This document shows, piece after piece, positions 5,860-8,978 of a stretch of 8,978 bases of DNA. The position numbers and the translations under genes were made by a program. Origin of the DNA: JBHWPB01 sp043424675 (lineage in GTDB: Bacteria > Bacillota > Bacilli > Lactobacillales > Carnobacteriaceae_A); assembly GCA_043424675.1 (NCBI GenBank), contig JBHWPB010000133.1:1-8978 (forward strand), in the 5' to 3' direction. Position 1 is the stretch's first letter; each line of letters starts with the position of its first letter. Below the pieces are notes generated by a model that worked only from the letters and a program-made list of their open reading frames with translations, ran no database searches and was not told the DNA's origin.

Positions 5860-7140
5860 ATGCAAGACGCAGATGTTTTAACACTGAAAGAATTAGAAAA
5901 TAAAACCTTAAAAGAACTCTATGAATACGCCAAGCACTACAAAATTTCTTACTACAGCCAGATGAACAAAAAAGAATTAGCCTTGGCTGTGCTGCGTTCC
6001 CATAGAGAAGAAACAGATTACTTTAGAGCGGAAGGCGTCTTGGACTTGATGACCAATCAGGACTTCGGCTTTTTACGTCCGATCAATTACAGTCCCAGCC
6101 AAGAAGATATTTACATCTCTAATTCTCAGATTAAACGCTTTGATCTGCGGAATGGGGATTTGGTGACAGGAGTAGCGAGACCGCCGAAATCCAATGAAAG
6201 ACACTATGGCTTGATGCAGGTGGAAGAAGTCAACGGAAAAGACCCGGAGACAGCGAAAGAGAGACTTCATTTCCCAGCGCTCACAGCACTTTATCCCGAT
6301 GAGCAGATGGTCTTAGAAACCAACCGTGAACAATATGGTACGCGGATGATCGATATCTTAGCCCCCATCGGTTTCGGCCAGCGTGGCCTGATCGTCTCCC
6401 CTCCCAAAGCAGGGAAGACTTCTCTTCTCAAACAAATTGCCAACGGGATTACAGCGAATAATCCGGATGTAGAACTCATTGTTCTTCTGATCGATGAACG
6501 TCCTGAAGAAGTGACGGATTTAGAAAGAAGTATCGATGGAGAAGTGGTCTCTTCTACCTTTGACCAGAAACCTGAAAACCATGTCCAAGTCAGTGAACTG
6601 GTCCTTGAAAGAGCCCGTCGACTTGTCGAAGATAAGAGAGACGTGGTTATTTTAATGGATAGTATCACACGACTCGCTCGAGCTTATAACTTAGTAGAAG
6701 CTCCCAGCGGCCGCACCCTGAGTGGGGGAATTGATCCGGCCGCCTTATACCGTCCGAAGAGATTCTTCGGTTCTGCCCGTAATGTGGAAGAGGGGGGCAG
6801 TCTGACCATTATCGCAACAGCCTTGGTGCAGACAGGTAGTCGCATGGACGATGTCATCTATGAAGAGTTCAAAGGAACAGGAAACTCTGAGATTCACCTC
6901 TCCCGTGAGTTGGCCCAGCGCCGAATCTTCCCAGCTATCGACATCAAGCTCTCGAGTACACGTCGCGAAGAACTTCTCTTGAGCGAAGAGAAACTGGACG
7001 AAATATGGAAACTACGCCGGATGATGCGCGGGGATGCTCTAGAATATACCGAACAGTTCATAGAGTTGCTCCGCAGAACCAAAAGCAATGAAGACTTTTT
7101 CAATCAATTCGAGAAAGTTCTTTCCAAACGCGGCGATTAA
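5860..7140 (+). CDS. rho: Transcription termination factor Rho
   Basis: A 426-residue hexameric RNA-dependent ATPase/translocase that ends transcription of untranslated RNA. Domains in order are the Rho_N helical domain (about 5-50, TLKELYEYAKHYKI and NKKELALAVL), the cold-shock-like primary RNA-binding fold (about 55-120, GFLRPINYSPSQEDIYISNS, where Phe71 is a stacking residue), and the RecA-type ATPase. Walker A is SPPKAGKT (180-187), Walker B is VVILMD (262-267), LLIDERPEEVTD (209-220) is the catalytic-Glu and bicyclomycin-contact segment, the Q-loop lies around 284-290, and FKGTGNSEIHL (337-347) is the R-loop. The Arg before IFPAID (354/355) probably serves as the arginine finger. It is a short Rho of the Firmicutes type, without the insertion domains of high-GC bacteria. 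It sits 16 nt after murA; no terminator separates it from rpmE2, so read-through into that gene is likely. Confidence 0.97.
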   Translation: MQDADVLTLKELENKTLKELYEYAKHYKISYYSQMNKKELALAVLRSHREETDYFRAEGVLDLMTNQDFGFLRPINYSPSQEDIYISNSQIKRFDLRNGDLVTGVARPPKSNERHYGLMQVEEVNGKDPETAKERLHFPALTALYPDEQMVLETNREQYGTRMIDILAPIGFGQRGLIVSPPKAGKTSLLKQIANGITANNPDVELIVLLIDERPEEVTDLERSIDGEVVSSTFDQKPENHVQVSELVLERARRLVEDKRDVVILMDSITRLARAYNLVEAPSGRTLSGGIDPAALYRPKRFFGSARNVEEGGSLTIIATALVQTGSRMDDVIYEEFKGTGNSEIHLSRELAQRRIFPAIDIKLSSTRREELLLSEEKLDEIWKLRRMMRGDALEYTEQFIELLRRTKSNEDFFNQFEKVLSKRGD

Positions 7141-7152
7141 AATGAGGAAAAT

Positions 7153-7209
7153 ATCTTGCATAATAGGAAAAAATGTGATATTATTCTAAATGTTGCACTA
7201 TTGCAAGAT
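7153..7209. repeat. Interrupted inverted repeat straddling the rpmE2 promoter
   Basis: ATCTTGCATAATAG at 7153-7166 is matched by the complement of CTATTGCAAGAT at 7198-7209: 12 paired bases with a 2-base bulge. The left arm overlaps the -35 box; the right arm lies in the first 20 nt of the expected transcript. It is either an operator with two half-sites or, in RNA read through from rho, a long stem-loop. Confidence 0.6.
7156..7184 (+). promoter_or_regulatory. Strong sigma-A promoter of rpmE2
   Basis: TTGCAT at 7156-7161 and TATTAT at 7179-7184 are separated by exactly 17 bp, with an extended -10 TG at 7176-7177. It is the best promoter match in the window. The transcript should start near 7190, giving a leader of about 60 nt. 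It lets rpmE2 be expressed independently of the murA-rho operon. Confidence 0.75.
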
Positions 7210-7251
7210 TAACTCTGAGCACAAGTACAGAGCAAGAAAGGAAGTATATCA
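7190..7251 (+). promoter_or_regulatory. Structured 5' leader of rpmE2, candidate L31 autoregulatory element
   Basis: The leader can form a hairpin TTGCA/TGCAA (7193-7197 with 7202-7206, loop CTAT), then a second CTCTG/CAGAG (7213-7217 with 7228-7232, 10-nt loop), followed by the ribosome binding site AAAGGAAG (7237-7244) 7 nt before the ATG. Ribosomal protein genes often carry leaders that bind their own product; bacterial L31 leaders have been described. The match to a described class is not tested here. Confidence 0.4.
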
Positions 7252-7539
7252 ATGAAACAAGAAATTCATCCAGAATACAGAGATGTTGTCTTTATGGACA
7301 CTTCAACAGGCCATAAATTTCTAGCTGGTTCAACGCAAACTTCAGATGAAACAGTCGAGTGGGAAGATGGGAACGAATACCCAATGATCCGTGTCGAAAT
7401 TTCATCAGACTCCCATCCTTTCTACACGGGACGTCAGAAGTTTGCTCAAGCTGATGGACGTATTGAACGCTTCAACAAAAAATACGGCCTAAAAAGCGAA
7501 GAAGACGAAGCTGAAGTAGAAGAAACAGAAGAAGCATAA
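7252..7539 (+). CDS. rpmE2: Large-subunit ribosomal protein bL31, type B (zinc-independent)
   Basis: A 95-residue bL31 that bridges the two ribosomal subunits at the central protuberance. It begins MKQEIHPEYRDVVFMD and contains SSDSHPFYTGRQKF (residues 51-64) and GRIERFNKKYGL (69-80), the typical signature. There is no cysteine at all, so it lacks the CxxC zinc ribbon of type A L31 and is type B. The last 15 residues after KYGL are mostly Glu/Asp, an acidic extension somewhat longer than in most relatives (usual lengths about 80-90). ATG 7252 follows AAAGGAAG closely. It has its own promoter and leader as well as likely read-through from rho, as in the B. subtilis rho-rpmE order. A dedicated Zur box is not evident, so it may be the constitutive L31 here. 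Confidence 0.96.
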   Translation: MKQEIHPEYRDVVFMDTSTGHKFLAGSTQTSDETVEWEDGNEYPMIRVEISSDSHPFYTGRQKFAQADGRIERFNKKYGLKSEEDEAEVEETEEA

Positions 7540-7651
7540 GAATATGGAACAAAGAGCAGTATGTGTGGTGAGAAACAGAAAATTTCTGATATTTTCTTGA
7601 CATACTTACTCATTCAACTCTTTGGAACATAACTATAAATTAAACTTGAAC
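7540..7651 (+). other. 3' region of rpmE2 without a gene
   Basis: These 112 bases hold no coding frame with a ribosome binding site. I see a 13-base palindrome, CAGAAAATTTCTG (7576-7588), and a perfect TTGACA (7597-7602) with no -10 box at a usable distance. The stretch is probably an rpmE2 3' untranslated region. Confidence 0.4.
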
Positions 7652-7685
7652 AAAACTGAGGCACAGAGCTTCAGTTTTTTATTTT
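7652..7685 (+). terminator. Rho-independent terminator of rpmE2
   Basis: AAAACTGAGGC (7652-7662) pairs with GCTTCAGTTTT (7668-7678) as an 11-bp stem with one G-U pair and a 5-nt loop, and runs into TTTTTTATTTT. It ends the plus-strand operon about 110 nt past the rpmE2 stop. Confidence 0.92.
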
Positions 7686-7699
7686 AAAAAATTAAGCAC

Positions 7700-7727
7700 A
7701 AAAAACCACTAGGTGATGACCTAGTGG
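7700..7727 (-). terminator. Rho-independent terminator of the ykvI-family gene
   Basis: CCACTAGGT (7706-7714) and ACCTAGTGG (7719-7727) form a perfect 9-bp stem with a 4-nt loop. Read on the minus strand it is followed by TTTTTTG (complement of 7699-7705), so it terminates the gene whose stop is at 7815-7817. It is back to back with the rpmE2 terminator. Confidence 0.9.
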
Positions 7728-7814
7728 GTATGTTTTATCCATTTGTTTTATAAAATAACTCCGTTTATCTATGCGTTTTACAAACAATTTCATATTTTAT
7801 AAAGAATTAAAACT

Positions 7815-8900
7815 TTAAACTTCTTCACGTCTTCTTTGGTATTCTGCTTGGATATCTCCACGGCGAATCCACCATGCGTAGAGAACGATCGCAATAAGTA
7901 GAAGTCCGATGTAGCCTAAGATTGGGTAAAGGTAGCTGACGAGTGTATCGAATCCTGCAAAAGATAAGATGAAGGCTACGATAACTGTCCCAATAAGAAC
8001 TGGATTAAAGTATCTATCGTCCATGTTTCTTGTTACACGTTGGGCAAATGGATAGATAACTCCAATGGCGGTGTTAAAGACCATGAGGAAAATAGCAACA
8101 GCCATGACATTTCCAACCCATGGGTGAACCACGTTTGCAAGTTCTAACATCGGCATTGGGTTCCCTGGAACATCTTGGATTCCAGCAATCATCCCTGCAA
8201 AGGCTAAAATCTGTAAAACCGCAATAATAATTCCTCCAAGAACTCCACCCTGTCCGGCGGCTTTAGTATTTCTTTCGGCTCCCCCCATCACAACAACCAT
8301 AGAAAAGGCTAGGGAAGAGTTGAGAGCGGCTTGGTTCATGGCTGCGATGAACCAGTTCGGTAAAGTAGTGGCTTCTTGAGAAGCTAACTCTAATCCTTCA
8401 TTTAATCCTATAGGCGTTTGAATAACTGCAACGACTGCAATAATCAAGAACATGATAAGTAAGAAGGGGGTTACAGAACCAATAATTTGAGTTACTCGCT
8501 CTGTGTCTGCTAATCCTGTAAGAATAACAAGGACAGCAACGATAACAGAACCGATCCATGGCGCCAAGCCAAATTGCTGGTTTAAAGCGGCCCCCGCTCC
8601 CGCAATCATCGCAATTCCTAGTCCAATCAATGTAACGATAATAATAAGGTCTAGTATTTTAGCCAGAATGGGATGCGTGATTTCATCAAAAACTTTAGAG
8701 TGATCAGTAGCTTCATAGTAACTCCCTAACTGCATAACAGCGAGACCCATAACAGAATAAATGACGGCCGCAAGCAGCATTCCCCAAATTCCACCAGTAC
8801 CAAACGCAACATAGTACTGCATCAACTCGGCTCCAGAAGCAAATCCGGCTCCGATAACAACACCAACATAAGCAAGACCATATTTAAGTGCTTTACTCAA
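7815..8900 (-). CDS. YkvI-family integral membrane protein (LeuT-fold transporter-like)
   Basis: A 361-residue very hydrophobic protein with about ten predicted membrane spans, roughly residues 7-25, 36-59, 84-106, 114-130, 143-163, 187-206, 218-241, 263-285, 300-314 and 320-345, and a charged cytoplasmic tail (346-361). The first span holds GVVIGAGFASGAEL (13-26), the glycine-broken TM1 characteristic of YkvI proteins and reminiscent of the unwound TM1 substrate site of LeuT/APC carriers. It is full length for the family, whose substrate is not established. The likely start is TTG at 8900, with AAAGGTGAT centred about 10 nt upstream. The gene is monocistronic, convergent with rpmE2, and has its own terminator. 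A very short ATG frame overlaps the start. Neighbours give no clue to substrate. Confidence 0.85.
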   Translation of the reverse strand: MSKALKYGLAYVGVVIGAGFASGAELMQYYVAFGTGGIWGMLLAAVIYSVMGLAVMQLGSYYEATDHSKVFDEITHPILAKILDLIIIVTLIGLGIAMIAGAGAALNQQFGLAPWIGSVIVAVLVILTGLADTERVTQIIGSVTPFLLIMFLIIAVVAVIQTPIGLNEGLELASQEATTLPNWFIAAMNQAALNSSLAFSMVVVMGGAERNTKAAGQGGVLGGIIIAVLQILAFAGMIAGIQDVPGNPMPMLELANVVHPWVGNVMAVAIFLMVFNTAIGVIYPFAQRVTRNMDDRYFNPVLIGTVIVAFILSFAGFDTLVSYLYPILGYIGLLLIAIVLYAWWIRRGDIQAEYQRRREEV

Positions 8901-8953
8901 TTTTCATCACCTTTCCTTTTTCAGGACAGTTTTCAACGCATAACCAAACGGTC

Positions 8954-8965
8954 ATAATAATTATA
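8954..8965 (-). promoter_or_regulatory. Candidate -10 region of the ykvI-family gene
   Basis: On the minus strand TATAAT (8960-8965) and TATTAT (8954-8959) lie directly side by side about 55 nt before the start codon. Either could be a -10 box. For both, a -35 box at normal distance falls at or beyond the window edge, so the choice cannot be made. Confidence 0.4.
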
Positions 8966-8978
8966 AACTAAAACAATT

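Noticed and set aside
7597..7602. Promoter built on the perfect TTGACA
   Set aside because: No -10-like hexamer lies 16-18 bp downstream; the nearest, TATAAA at 7634, is 31 bp away.
1..8978. Mobile element, CRISPR array, toxin-antitoxin or phage-defence system
   Set aside because: All coding space belongs to recognisable chromosomal families; no transposase, integrase, spaced repeats or defence motifs were seen on either strand.

Overview
The window is ordinary chromosome from a low-to-moderate GC Gram-positive bacterium. It carries the delta subunit of RNA polymerase, a second-type MurA, Rho, a cysteine-free type B ribosomal protein L31, and DUF1934 and YkvI-family proteins, together with strong AGGAG-type ribosome binding sites and several GTG and TTG starts. 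The mix fits Lactobacillales, near the Enterococcaceae, Carnobacteriaceae or Aerococcaceae; the placement is my inference and the genus is not determined. I see no mobile element, CRISPR array, tRNA or rRNA, and no anomalous block of composition.

Layout. At 121-840 (+) is a stand-alone cyclodeaminase/cyclohydrolase-family protein with its own candidate promoter. It converges on a two-gene minus-strand operon: a LipL-type octanoyl transferase (2391-3239) followed after 15 nt by an HD-domain dNTP triphosphohydrolase (1014-2375). A long perfect hairpin at 877-908 lies between the convergent units and has its U-tract on the minus strand. A 200-nt divergent control region (3240-3442) then separates lipL from a plus-strand run of DUF1934 protein, rpoE (delta), murA2/murZ, rho and rpmE2. 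The order rpoE-murZ-rho-rpmE looks like a compacted form of the Bacillus subtilis rpoE-pyrG-spo0F-fbaA-tal-murZ-glpX-rho-rpmE block. rpmE2 has an additional strong extended -10 promoter and a structured leader. Its terminator (7652-7685) stands back to back with a second terminator (7700-7727) that serves the convergent ykvI-family membrane protein gene (7815-8900, minus).

How the genes relate. The plus-strand block combines transcription (delta, Rho), cell-wall precursor synthesis (MurA) and translation (L31). The minus-strand pair joins lipoyl-group transfer with nucleotide-pool control and is probably translationally linked. The proteins are mostly near normal family length. The parts that deserve attention are regulatory: the inverted repeat and leader at rpmE2, three 11-bp tandem units in the lipL/DUF1934 divergent region, and two minus-strand genes whose non-ATG starts each overlap a tiny out-of-frame ATG reading frame. 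I did not find a convincing novel multi-gene system.
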